A stretch of DNA of 17,274 nt from Caryophanales bacterium (GCA_028723545.1 JAQYER010000023.1:1-17274); one strand, 5' to 3'; shown: positions 7,220 to 15,121, numbered from the stretch's first letter. Program-made: numbers and translations. Notes: generated by a model from the sequence alone, not told the origin.

Positions 7220-8270
7220 TGTAAGAAAATTAACAAATCAAAAATTTAAAAAGCACTTAAGCTATTCTTTTGCTTATGGAGCATTTTTTGCTTTTATTGT
7301 TATTTCTTGTTTTGTTTTAGCGTTCTTTCTTCCATTTACTTTGTTCATTACAATTCCAATTATTATTATTCCATTTGCCTTTGCTTTCCAATATATAACA
7401 TCGATGGATAATAATATTCCAGTTGAGAATAATTCATTTTCTCTTAAAAAATTTTTTGTTGTCGCGCGTGGCTATTTTACACCGCAAATGTTTGGTGTTT
7501 ATCGATTGTTAGAAGGGTTATTAAAATCAATAGGTATCTTTTTTGGTGTTTATTTATTTAGTGGATTAGTTTTAATTGAGACTATCGCCATGAACGATCC
7601 AGAAATCCTTTCATTAATTTCATCGATTGAAAACATGACTGATATGGCTAATATCGAAAATGAAATTATAAATGTAGTTATGCAAAATGAAACCGTTAAT
7701 AATTGTTTATATATCGCTTTAGCGATCGCTATATTCCCAGCCTTATTAATGTTTTTACATCATATTGGCACTCATTCAATTAAAATTCATTTAAGTGTCG
7801 CGAGTTTACAAAAGATGCCAATGAGAGAAGTTCATTTTGTTCATCGTTTAGGATTTCCAACATTTAGAAAACAATTTTATAAAGATTATTATAAAACAGT
7901 GTGGTGGTTTATTCCTTCTATGACGATTTTATATTATTCAGGAATGACTTTATCTTATTTCTTTTTATACAAAACTCCATTTGAAATGGGAATTGTTGGC
8001 GGCGCTTTAGTGCTCTTATTTCTTTCTTTTGCCGCTCCATATTATTTTTCGTGTATTGAAACATTGTTTTTTAAATACCAGACAAATTATATTAAAGCGA
8101 GCATTTCTCAATCAGTTAAAACTTTAAATGAATTAAAAGCTCAAAAGCAAATGAGCGAAGAAGAAGCTGAAGAACTTGAACAATATATTAATCAAACAAA
8201 TGAATTATTAGAAAAGAATCAAAAAGAAGAAGATGAAGAACAAAAAAACTCCGATAATTCGGAGCCTTAA
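7206..8270 (+). CDS. Six-TM membrane protein of unknown function
   Basis: I do not recognise this 354-residue protein. Hydrophobic segments lie near residues 22-42, 44-63, 106-127, 166-186, 233-254 and 261-283. A roughly 40-residue polar stretch (128-165) separates the third and fourth, and a basic/aromatic loop (187-232) the fourth and fifth. The tail from about 300 is highly charged and Glu/Lys/Gln-rich, likely coiled coil, and ends N-S-D-N-S-E-P. The last codons coincide with the tRNA-Gly terminator hairpin on the other strand. The start lies inside the NERD-like gene with a 14-bp overlap, which supports translation from the same message. The N-terminus is positively charged, so it probably faces the cytoplasm. 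A role with the NERD-like protein is inferred from position only. Confidence 0.75.
   Translation: MKEINVRKLTNQKFKKHLSYSFAYGAFFAFIVISCFVLAFFLPFTLFITIPIIIIPFAFAFQYITSMDNNIPVENNSFSLKKFFVVARGYFTPQMFGVYRLLEGLLKSIGIFFGVYLFSGLVLIETIAMNDPEILSLISSIENMTDMANIENEIINVVMQNETVNNCLYIALAIAIFPALLMFLHHIGTHSIKIHLSVASLQKMPMREVHFVHRLGFPTFRKQFYKDYYKTVWWFIPSMTILYYSGMTLSYFFLYKTPFEMGIVGGALVLLFLSFAAPYYFSCIETLFFKYQTNYIKASISQSVKTLNELKAQKQMSEEEAEELEQYINQTNELLEKNQKEEDEEQKNSDNSEP
8242..8264 (-). terminator. Rho-independent terminator of tRNA-Gly, inside a CDS
   Basis: On the minus strand the arms CTCCGA and TCGGAG (plus-strand 8259-8264 and 8249-8254) form a 6-bp G+C-rich stem with a 4-nt loop. Seven T residues follow (plus-strand A-run 8242-8248). 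It lies 13 nt after the end of the tRNA-Gly CCA and within the last codons of the six-TM gene on the plus strand. On the plus strand no T-run follows, so it should act in one direction only. Confidence 0.8.
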
Positions 8271-8276
8271 TATCAA

Positions 8277-8350
8277 TGGAGCAGATGACGGGAATCGAAC
8301 CCGCATAACTACCTTGGCAAGGTAGTGTTCTACCACTGAACTACATCTGC
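8277..8350 (-). tRNA. tRNA-Gly (GCC)
   Basis: The minus strand reads GCAGATG at the 5' end, pairing with CATCTGC at the 3' end (7 bp), then discriminator T and encoded CCA. The anticodon stem CTACC/GGTAG encloses the loop TTGCCAA, anticodon GCC. The T arm is CGGG-TTCGATT-CCCG. All arms are intact. It is the only minus-strand gene in the window, divergent from gltX and convergent with the six-TM gene. Confidence 0.97.
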
Positions 8351-8362
8351 AGTGCGTTTATT

Positions 8363-8391
8363 ATTATAGAGAAAGGAAAATTAATAATCAA
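8363..8391 (-). promoter_or_regulatory. Promoter of tRNA-Gly
   Basis: Reading the minus strand, TTGATT (plus 8386-8391) and a perfect TATAAT (plus 8363-8368) are separated by exactly 17 nt. The -10 box ends 12 nt before the first tRNA base. It lies within the 68-nt gap shared with gltX, so the two divergent units must share this DNA. Confidence 0.8.
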
Positions 8392-8418
8392 GAGAAAATT
8401 ATTAATAATTAAAAAGTT

Positions 8419-10083
8419 ATGAACAAATTTGATTTATTAGCGAATGTTATTTTCCCTGACATTCATGAAACAATAGATGATTTAGAAAAAAGATATCCTC
8501 AAAGACCACTTAAAGAAAATGCTGAAGTAACAAGATTTGCTCCTAGCCCAACTGGCTTTTTACATCTTGGATCATTATTTACTTCAATGGTTGCTAAAAA
8601 AGTCGCAAAAGATAGTGATGGTGTCTTTTATATTCGTTTAGAAGATACTGATACCAAAAGAGAAATATCTGGTTCAGGAGAAGATTTATTAAAACAATTA
8701 AACCATTTCAATGTTACTCCAGATGAAGGATATTTAGGAGACCATGAAGAAGGAAATTATGGCCCATACAAACAAAGCGACCGCGCGAATATTTATAAAA
8801 TTGTTATTAAACAATTAATTAAAGAAGGTCGAGCATATCCTTGCTTTTGTTCAAGTGATGAATTAGAAGAAATAAGAAAAATTCAAGAAGCTAATAAAGA
8901 AATTCCTGGATATTATGGAAAATACGCTAAATATCGTGATTATGACATTGATAAAGCTATTGAAAGAATTAAAAACAATGAACCATATGTCATTCGTTTT
9001 AAATCAATGGGTGACCATAATAATAAAGTTACTTTCAAAGATGAAATTAGAGGAGAAATTTCCATTGCTGAAAATGATTTAGATATTGTTATCTTAAAAG
9101 GCGATGGACTTCCTACATATCATTTCGCTCACGCATGTGATGACCATTTTATGAGAACTACAACGGTAATTCGTGGCGAAGAATGGATTTCATCTACTCC
9201 AATTCATTTAGAATTATTTGAAACACTTCATTTCCCATTACCAAAATACGCTCATCTACCTGTTATTATGAAATTAGATAATGGTAATCGCCGTAAATTA
9301 TCAAAAAGAAAAGACCCAGAAGCTAGTGTTGCCCATTTTATTGAAGTTGGATTCCCTGTTGAAGCATTACAAGTTTATTTAATGAGCATTGCTAATTCAA
9401 ATTTTGAAGAATGGACGGCTGAAAATAAATCATTTAATATCGATGAATTCAAATTCTCATTTAATAAAATGAGCCTCGATGGAGTGTTATTTGATCAAGA
9501 CAAATTAAATTATTTCTCAAAAGAATTAATCGCTAAATTTTCAGCAGAAGATTTATATAATCGCGTTTTAGAATGGTCTAAAAAATATAACACAACATTA
9601 TATGAACACATCTTTGATAAAAAAGATTATGTCATCGATATTTTAAATATCGAACGTGGTGGTGAAAAAGCTCGAAAAGATTATTGCTGTTACAATGATA
9701 TTTATCCGCTTATTCGTTTCTTCTTTAATGATCAATATGAACAAATTATTTCAGGTCAATTACCATTTAATGAAAATATTTCAAAAGAAGTTATTAAAGA
9801 AGTTTTATTAGATTTTGCTTCTTCTAATGATTATTCATTAGGAAACGATGTTTGGTTTAATTCAGTTAAACAATTATCAATTCGTCACCAATTTGCTGAA
9901 AATAATAAAATGTTCAAAGCAAATCGCGATGCTTATTTAGGACATTCAGGTGATGTCGCGGAAATGATTAGAATTGCTTTAACTGGAAGCAAACAATCTC
10001 CAAATTTATATTTTGTTATTCAAATACTTGGAAAAGACGAAGTTAATAGACGCATTAACGAAATTGTTGAAAAACTAGCTTGA
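8419..10083 (+). CDS. gltX: Glutamate--tRNA ligase
   Basis: Charges tRNA-Glu with glutamate in the cytosol (class I synthetase). The HIGH-type signature is in R-F-A-P-S-P-T-G-F-L-H-L-G-S, with H49-L50-G51-S52; the KMSKS-type signature is K293-L-S-K-R-K298. At 554 residues it is longer than the ~480-residue E. coli form. It matches the clostridial-type GltX with a ~38-residue N-terminal extension (here F-D-L-L-A-N-V-I-F-P-D). C-F-C-S near residue 140 lies in the expected connective region. A-P-S-P-T-G-F with family context fits GluRS rather than GlnRS. The ATG has no Shine-Dalgarno sequence. It ends with TGA 24 nt before a tRNA-Glu gene with no terminator between, so enzyme and tRNA are likely co-transcribed. 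Confidence 0.96.
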   Translation: MNKFDLLANVIFPDIHETIDDLEKRYPQRPLKENAEVTRFAPSPTGFLHLGSLFTSMVAKKVAKDSDGVFYIRLEDTDTKREISGSGEDLLKQLNHFNVTPDEGYLGDHEEGNYGPYKQSDRANIYKIVIKQLIKEGRAYPCFCSSDELEEIRKIQEANKEIPGYYGKYAKYRDYDIDKAIERIKNNEPYVIRFKSMGDHNNKVTFKDEIRGEISIAENDLDIVILKGDGLPTYHFAHACDDHFMRTTTVIRGEEWISSTPIHLELFETLHFPLPKYAHLPVIMKLDNGNRRKLSKRKDPEASVAHFIEVGFPVEALQVYLMSIANSNFEEWTAENKSFNIDEFKFSFNKMSLDGVLFDQDKLNYFSKELIAKFSAEDLYNRVLEWSKKYNTTLYEHIFDKKDYVIDILNIERGGEKARKDYCCYNDIYPLIRFFFNDQYEQIISGQLPFNENISKEVIKEVLLDFASSNDYSLGNDVWFNSVKQLSIRHQFAENNKMFKANRDAYLGHSGDVAEMIRIALTGSKQSPNLYFVIQILGKDEVNRRINEIVEKLA

Positions 10084-10107
10084 TTTTGCTTTAATTTCTA
10101 AGTAAGT

Positions 10108-10182
10108 GGTCCTATGGTCAAGCGGTTAAGACGAAACCCTCTCAAGGTTTAATCCCGAGTTCGACTCTCGGTAGGATCACCA
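10108..10182 (+). tRNA. tRNA-Glu (CTC)
   Basis: GGTCCTA (5') pairs with TAGGATC (3') with one G-T wobble; discriminator A and encoded CCA follow. The D stem is GTC/GAC. The anticodon stem AAACC/GGTTT encloses CTCTCAA, giving anticodon CTC (10141-10143). The variable loop is 4 nt and the T arm is CCGAG-TTCGACT-CTCGG. The CTC anticodon reads GAG, a codon that looks rare here because almost all Glu in the AT-rich genes is GAA. A TTC isoacceptor must exist elsewhere. The gene sits just after gltX. Confidence 0.95.
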
Positions 10183-10195
10183 ATTTTAGCAAAAT

Positions 10196-10224
10196 AGGTA
10201 ATGCATTAGTGTGTTACCTTTTTT
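10196..10224 (+). terminator. Rho-independent terminator of gltX/tRNA-Glu
   Basis: AGGTAA (10196-10201) pairs with TTACCT (10214-10219). The stem extends inwards through TGCA/TGTG with two wobbles around the loop TTAG. Six T residues (10219-10224) follow. It lies 13 nt after the tRNA-Glu CCA. Confidence 0.85.
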
Positions 10225-10282
10225 ATTATTTATCGCCAATAAAAAATAAATTAATCACTATTACAAATTCGCTTTGAAAATC

Positions 10283-10334
10283 TATTTTATTATTTTTTAA
10301 ATAAAATAATGCCGTTTATCAATTAAAAATTGAT
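10283..10334 (+). promoter_or_regulatory. Two inverted repeats upstream of mscS
   Basis: The first repeat has 9-bp arms TATTTTATT (10283-10291) and AATAAAATA (10300-10308), 8 nt apart. The second has 7-bp arms ATCAATT (10318-10324) and AATTGAT (10328-10334), 3 nt apart, and overlaps the -35 box of the mscS promoter, the position of a repressor operator. Both arms are AT-rich, so chance is possible. Confidence 0.35.
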
Positions 10335-10358
10335 TATTCAAAAATGATATATTATTAT
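10330..10358 (+). promoter_or_regulatory. Promoter of mscS
   Basis: TTGATT (10330-10335) and TATTAT (10353-10358) are 17 nt apart. The Shine-Dalgarno AAAGGAG (10370-10376) follows, 7 nt before the mscS ATG. It lies after a terminator, so it should begin a new transcript covering mscS, the surface protein gene and probably the acetyltransferase gene. Confidence 0.55.
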
Positions 10359-10383
10359 TTTTTTCAAATAAAGGAGTTTTTGT

Positions 10384-11193
10384 ATGAAAGAACTTTTTGG
10401 TCAAATTGGATCATATATTTCTCGTTATGGTTATAAATTATTGCTATGTGCTTGTATTGCAATTGTTGGCATTTGCATTACATGGCTTATTTGTTTTGCG
10501 TTAAAGAAAATATTATTCAAAACCCGTATTGACGGTGCGATTGTTTCATTTATTTCATCTATTGTTAAGATTATTTCATTAGTAATATTAGTTCTTGCTT
10601 GCGCTGGAATATTAGAATTATCTACTTCTGGATTAATTGCTTCTCTTTCAACTTTAGTTCTTGCTGTTGGTTTAGCTTTAAAAGATTCATTTGCGAATAT
10701 CGCTAACGGGATTTTAATTATTACTAATAAACCATTTAGAAGAGGAGACCATGTTTCAATTAATGGTGTTGAAGGTAAAGTTCATTCAATTAAATTATTC
10801 ACTGTTGAATTAATTACATTTGGTAATGTCAAAATCGTTATGCCTAATAGCACTGTTCTTAATGGAAATATTGTTAACTACACTGCCTTAGCAATTAGAC
10901 GTTGTGATATGAAATTCTCAGTTGCGTATGGTAGTGATATGGATAAAGTTGAACGCGTCTTAACTGAAGTAGCAACTAACCATCCTCAAGTATTAAAATC
11001 AATGAAATTCAGTGTTTTTATGGAAAGTCATGATGCATCCGCTATTACATATAGTTTAAGAGTGTGGTGCAATAACTCTGATTATTATAATGTTTTGTTT
11101 TCAATGCCTCGTATTGTTTATGATGCTTTTGAAAGAGAACATATTCAAATTCCATTCAATCAACTCGATGTTCACGTTTGTAAAGATGAATAA
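10384..11193 (+). CDS. mscS: Small-conductance mechanosensitive channel, MscS family
   Basis: A tension-gated channel that releases solutes during osmotic down-shock; heptameric in the family. The protein has 269 residues and the minimal three-helix plan: TM1 about 18-40, TM2 about 56-77, and the pore helix TM3 about 82-114 with small residues in A-V-G-L-A-L-K-D-S (94-102). The cytosolic beta domain follows with K-P-F-R-R-G-D (116-122), M-P-N-S (153-156) and G-N-I-V-N-Y (161-166), all as in E. coli MscS. The C-terminus I-P-F-N-Q-L-D-V-H-V matches the family's end strand. The start is fixed by AAAGGAG. Its TAA overlaps the ATG of the next gene (TAATG), coupling it to a large surface protein. 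A link to c-di-AMP osmotic control by cdaA in the same window is possible but unproven. Confidence 0.93.
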   Translation: MKELFGQIGSYISRYGYKLLLCACIAIVGICITWLICFALKKILFKTRIDGAIVSFISSIVKIISLVILVLACAGILELSTSGLIASLSTLVLAVGLALKDSFANIANGILIITNKPFRRGDHVSINGVEGKVHSIKLFTVELITFGNVKIVMPNSTVLNGNIVNYTALAIRRCDMKFSVAYGSDMDKVERVLTEVATNHPQVLKSMKFSVFMESHDASAITYSLRVWCNNSDYYNVLFSMPRIVYDAFEREHIQIPFNQLDVHVCKDE

Positions 11194-13673
11194 TGGTATT
11201 AATTATGAAGAAGTCAAAAATATTATTATTAACTAGTATCTTCGCTTTATTTTTATCAATTTCTTTTAACAAATCTCCATTAACTACTTTTGCAACCGGT
11301 GATACAGGAGACATTACTGATACAGGAGACATTACTGATACAGGAAGCATTTCAACTGATGTTGGTGGTGGAGAAGATACACCACAATATGGATTTACAT
11401 ATGAAGAAATTGTTGAGGGAGATGGAAGTGCAGTTACTAGATATTATGAAGGTGCTCCAATAGCTAAAGTTCAAGAAAACTTCCGCGCCCCATCAGGATG
11501 TGTATTATCACTTGAACCTGATGAAATTGAATTGAATAAAGTCATGGATGAATTATATTCCAATGCTCTTTTTGAAGATTTTTCAGAATATAAATTTTTT
11601 GAAATATCTGCATATCGAACAATTAATGGCACAAAAATGTTTGCTGATACAATATATGATTGGAACATTGATAGTGGCCGTTTTACCTTATTTACATTGG
11701 AAAAAATCGGATCATTAGTGGTTTATGAAACTGATGATAAAATTTCTGATACCACTGTTTCTATAACAGTAAAATATATATTGAACTTTAGTGATTCTAC
11801 TGGAAAAGAATATACTTACTATTTATTTTTTGAAATTGAGCCATATTTTGTTAAAAAAACTGAACCTGGTGATATTTTAAAATTGGAATCTCTTTATTAT
11901 TTAATCAATGATGAAAGAGTTGAAATTTTCACTACTCTTAACGACAACTTATTTAATCCAAAATATGGTTTTAAAACCGATGGAAGAGTGCAAGTTGAAG
12001 GAACAGAAGATTATTATGAAAATTATCTTATTCAATACATTGATTTAGATAATAACATTATTATTGATACCGATAACGATTATGATAATAGCGGCATTAC
12101 GTTAGAAGAAATGCCAAAACAAGAAATGAATATTGTCGCTAAATTGACTTTCAAACAAGATGGAGTTGAATACATAATTTTATCCAATGAACTAGTTATT
12201 TCACAAAAAACTAATAATTTATTGGTTGATGGATATAATAATCGTACTTCTTTCGGAAAAAATAATGATCATAAATTAAAATTAGAAGTCAATGTTCCTT
12301 ATGAAGAAATTACCGAATCATGGTTTTATTTAGAAGTTGAAGAAACGCACGAAGAAATTGTCAATCACGTTTTAGAACCTTCTGAATATTGGGAAATGAC
12401 AAAAAGTTCAATATTTAAATCATATACAACGTGTGAACCTGATTTTTACGAAGTAATTGTTAATTTTAAAAATTCTGGTAATTACACTCTTACAGGTCAA
12501 TTTCGACTTAATACAAAAACAATTCAATATTACGATGTGTTATCTTTTAACATCACCGTTACTGATGAAGAAATTAATTACACCCCATTAGATCAAGCAT
12601 TAACATTAAATGTTGATGATCGAATTGATTTAGTTGCTGGAGCGAACAAAATCAATCTTGAAGCCGCTATCGCAAACGATATATTAAATGGCGGAGAAAT
12701 CCCTACATTTACTTGGGAATTATCTCGTTTAAATGTTCTTGATATAGAAACTGATTATAATAAAGCGATTATTAATCCTATCGGTGGTGGAGTAGTATCT
12801 ATTAATGTCACTTGTACTGGACAAAATTTTGAACCGATTACTAAAACGATAATCGTTAATGTAATTGATGATATTTATTCAATTACCACATTAGCAATTC
12901 CTGATGAATTCCATTATTCTAATCAAAATATCACTATTGGATTAAATGTTGAAAAATACAATAATATTGTCAATTTTGAACCTTCTTGGAATGTTATTGA
13001 TAAAAATGGAAATGAAATTCCATTTATTGATAATCATAATTTATCAATTACAATTGAAAATCCATTAGAAAACGATTACACAATTTCAGTTTTATTTAAT
13101 GGTATTGAAATTGATACTCAAACAATTCAAGTTAGAGATATTAATGTCGATGCCTTTATCCAACAAAATATCATTTGGATTGCCATCGTCACCGTTGCGT
13201 TCGCTGGATTAATCATTTTCTTAAAATACTTATTAGAGAAGAGAGGTTCTATTGTTACAAAAATCGAAAATACAAATAAGAAATTTGCTTCAATTGATAT
13301 TAATTCTCCAAATATAGTCAAACAATTAGGAAAAATTAGATTATCTATTTTAGCGGATATCGACTTTGCTAAAAATCTTAATATGAATGCTTTAAACGAA
13401 TATGAAAAAACTATTCAATATTTAGCTAAATCTTTATCTGAAATTAAATTCTTAATGAAAAATAAAGGCAAAGTTGAACAACAATTATATATCGAATCAT
13501 TCGAACGTTTAGCACACAATTTAGCTAGAGCGTTAGAAACAATTAAAGAAATTGAAGAAGCAAAACAAAATTCTTTAAAGAATAGCTATATGGCTAACGA
13601 AAATAACATCGTTAAAGTTAAAGAAGAAAAGAGACCATTTTTCCATAAAAAGAAAAAAGATAAAAACAAATAA
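11193..13673 (+). CDS. Large surface protein with Ig-like folds, one TM and cytosolic tail
   Basis: Not recognised as a named family. It has 826 residues from the ATG overlapping the mscS stop; M-K-K-S-K at 11205 is an alternative start. A signal peptide (about 5-35) leads to a low-complexity D-T-G-D-I-T repeat. About 600 extracellular residues rich in Thr, Asn, Asp and aromatics, with a beta-strand pattern, follow. Around 470-560, N-K-A-I-I-N-P-I-G-G-G-V-V-S-I-N-V resembles a bacterial Ig-like (BIG2-type) strand pair. One membrane helix (660-677) is followed by a ~150-residue Lys/Glu-rich helical cytosolic tail ending in a poly-Lys run. No LPxTG motif or lipobox is seen. The topology, outside sensor plus inside helical domain, and the overlap with mscS suggest a partner or regulator of the channel. 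That is inference. Confidence 0.72.
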   Translation: MVLIMKKSKILLLTSIFALFLSISFNKSPLTTFATGDTGDITDTGDITDTGSISTDVGGGEDTPQYGFTYEEIVEGDGSAVTRYYEGAPIAKVQENFRAPSGCVLSLEPDEIELNKVMDELYSNALFEDFSEYKFFEISAYRTINGTKMFADTIYDWNIDSGRFTLFTLEKIGSLVVYETDDKISDTTVSITVKYILNFSDSTGKEYTYYLFFEIEPYFVKKTEPGDILKLESLYYLINDERVEIFTTLNDNLFNPKYGFKTDGRVQVEGTEDYYENYLIQYIDLDNNIIIDTDNDYDNSGITLEEMPKQEMNIVAKLTFKQDGVEYIILSNELVISQKTNNLLVDGYNNRTSFGKNNDHKLKLEVNVPYEEITESWFYLEVEETHEEIVNHVLEPSEYWEMTKSSIFKSYTTCEPDFYEVIVNFKNSGNYTLTGQFRLNTKTIQYYDVLSFNITVTDEEINYTPLDQALTLNVDDRIDLVAGANKINLEAAIANDILNGGEIPTFTWELSRLNVLDIETDYNKAIINPIGGGVVSINVTCTGQNFEPITKTIIVNVIDDIYSITTLAIPDEFHYSNQNITIGLNVEKYNNIVNFEPSWNVIDKNGNEIPFIDNHNLSITIENPLENDYTISVLFNGIEIDTQTIQVRDINVDAFIQQNIIWIAIVTVAFAGLIIFLKYLLEKRGSIVTKIENTNKKFASIDINSPNIVKQLGKIRLSILADIDFAKNLNMNALNEYEKTIQYLAKSLSEIKFLMKNKGKVEQQLYIESFERLAHNLARALETIKEIEEAKQNSLKNSYMANENNIVKVKEEKRPFFHKKKKDKNK
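11301..11351 (+). repeat. 18-bp tandem repeat, about 2.8 copies
   Basis: The unit GATACAGGAGACATTACT occurs identically at 11301-11318 and 11319-11336; a diverged partial copy beginning GATACAGGA runs from 11337. The unit is a multiple of 3 and encodes D-T-G-D-I-T just after the signal peptide of the surface protein. Copy changes would alter length without shifting the frame. Confidence 0.85.
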
Positions 13674-13676
13674 TTA

Positions 13677-14276
13677 ATGAACATTAAAGTTGATATAAGT
13701 AATGTTGTTTTAAAAACCCAAAGATTAACATTAAGAAGTTTTCGTTATGAAGATTTAGATGATTTTTATGATTATGCGAAAGTAGAAGGTGTTGGCGAAT
13801 TAGCGGGTTGGAAACATCACCAAAATAAAGAAGAAACATTAAAAATATTAGAAATGTTTATTAATAATAAAAATGTTTTCGCTATCGAAATAAATAATCA
13901 TGTTTATGGTTCTTTTGGATTAGAAAAATATAACAAAGAAGATGAATTAACCGAATTTAGCAATTATTATGGAATTGAATTAGGATTTGTCTTAGCGAAA
14001 CAGTTTTGGGGACAAGGGATTATAAAAGAAGCTTGTGATGCAGTTATTGATTATTTATTTAATGATCTTAATATTGATTTTATTTTATGTTGTCATTTCG
14101 AAAGAAACAATCAATCAAAAAGAGTTCAAGAAAAATGTGGATTCATTCCTTATCGAAAATTAATATTTGACACATTTTATGGCACGAAAGAGCCTTCTAT
14201 TATGAACCTTTTATTAAATCCAAAAAAGGATATTAAATTGGAATATTCTCATCAAGAAACATTGATTATTAAATAA
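13677..14276 (+). CDS. GNAT family acetyltransferase (RimJ/RimL-like)
   Basis: A 199-residue acetyl-CoA-dependent N-acetyltransferase. The N-terminus L-K-T-Q-R-L-T-L-R-S-F (12-22) is typical of the RimJ/RimL subgroup. Motif A for the acetyl-CoA pyrophosphate is Q109-F-W-G-Q-G114, preceded by E-L-G-F-V-L. N144-x-x-S147 and K-C-G-F (153-156) are the usual late motifs. The substrate could be a ribosomal protein, antibiotic or small molecule; the sequence does not say. The ATG lies 3 nt after the stop of the surface protein gene with no Shine-Dalgarno sequence, so translation by coupling is likely. It is probably the last gene of the mscS transcript. Confidence 0.88.
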   Translation: MNIKVDISNVVLKTQRLTLRSFRYEDLDDFYDYAKVEGVGELAGWKHHQNKEETLKILEMFINNKNVFAIEINNHVYGSFGLEKYNKEDELTEFSNYYGIELGFVLAKQFWGQGIIKEACDAVIDYLFNDLNIDFILCCHFERNNQSKRVQEKCGFIPYRKLIFDTFYGTKEPSIMNLLLNPKKDIKLEYSHQETLIIK

Positions 14277-14296
14277 ATATTAATCTTAAAAGATTA

Positions 14297-14305
14297 TGTT
14301 ATAAT
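14297..14305 (+). promoter_or_regulatory. Extended -10 promoter before the PIG-L gene
   Basis: TG (14297-14298), one base, then a perfect TATAAT (14300-14305) form an extended -10 element; no good -35 is seen. The start codon follows 14 nt after the -10, so the leader would be only about 7-8 nt and has no Shine-Dalgarno sequence. Confidence 0.6.
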
Positions 14306-14319
14306 TTAAATTGTTAATT

Positions 14320-15108
14320 ATGAGCTTTACAAAATTTATTATTGACATTGCAGTCAAAAATCCAAAAATCGAATCTTACAATAATTATTTATTTATCGGT
14401 CCTCATCCAGATGATATTGAGATTGGCGCTGGAGCGACAGTATCTAAATTAAAGAAATTAAACAAGAAAGTAACTTTTTTAATTTGTCTTGATGGTCGTT
14501 TTGGAAAAGAAAATTTAAAAGAAGATATTTCTTGCGAACAATTAATTGAAATTAGAAAAAACGAATGTCTAGAATCAGCAAAATTATTAGGCGTTGATAA
14601 TTGTTTGTTTTTATCTTTATGCGATGGTGGACAATATAGTGATAGAGAAGTTTTAGAAGGCATTGCTAAAACAATTAATGATATTAAACCAGATATTATT
14701 TTTGCTCCTGATCCAGATATTATTTCTGAATGCCATGTCGACCACATTCGCATTGGAAAATGCGCGAAAGAATTAGCGAATTTTGCAAATTATAAAGAAA
14801 TATTCCAAACTTATTTGCCGAATGGTGAAAAAGTTAATGATGGCATTAATATTGACGCGATCGCGTTATATTTTACTAATAAACCAAATAAATATGTGAG
14901 AACTTATGGCCATTTCCATAAACAAATTGAAGCTTTATATTGCCATAAGTCCCAATATCCAAAAGATTGTAACGCCACTAAATCATTAATTACATATTTA
15001 AAAGTTCGCGCGATTGATTTTGGATTTAGAACATTCTCTATTCCTTCTGAAGGATTTAGGATGATGAATAAAACTCGAATGCATTGTTTGCCAGAAGCAT
15101 CTAAATAA
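14320..15108 (+). CDS. PIG-L (LmbE-like) family deacetylase
   Basis: A cytosolic zinc-dependent N-deacetylase of the PIG-L/LmbE family, which removes acetyl from N-acetylglucosamine-type substrates. It has 262 residues from ATG 14320; an in-frame TTG at 14311 is possible but lies almost on the predicted transcription start. The zinc and catalytic motif G-P-H-P-D-D-I-E (27-34) gives H29, D31 and D32. The second ligand motif H139-V-D-H142 follows in the expected place. F-A-P-D-P-D-I before it is also family-like. There is no signal peptide. The sugar symporter gene starts 13 nt downstream, so the likely substrate is an imported or recycled acetylated amino sugar. A BshB role in bacillithiol synthesis cannot be excluded but no bshA or bshC is here. 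Confidence 0.88.
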   Translation: MSFTKFIIDIAVKNPKIESYNNYLFIGPHPDDIEIGAGATVSKLKKLNKKVTFLICLDGRFGKENLKEDISCEQLIEIRKNECLESAKLLGVDNCLFLSLCDGGQYSDREVLEGIAKTINDIKPDIIFAPDPDIISECHVDHIRIGKCAKELANFANYKEIFQTYLPNGEKVNDGINIDAIALYFTNKPNKYVRTYGHFHKQIEALYCHKSQYPKDCNATKSLITYLKVRAIDFGFRTFSIPSEGFRMMNKTRMHCLPEASK

Positions 15109-15121
15109 AGAAAGGATTTTT

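Noticed and set aside
6566..8270. Defence system built on a NERD nuclease and a membrane effector
   Set aside because: The catalytic residues are absent, neighbours are housekeeping genes, and there are no other defence hallmarks.
11301..11351. CRISPR-like repeat
   Set aside because: Units are 18 bp, contiguous without spacers, in frame, and encode a peptide repeat.
14403..14753. Minus-strand open frame of 116 codons
   Set aside because: It is antisense to the PIG-L motifs G-P-H-P-D-D and H-V-D-H, which are strongly supported; no ribosome binding site or family resemblance.
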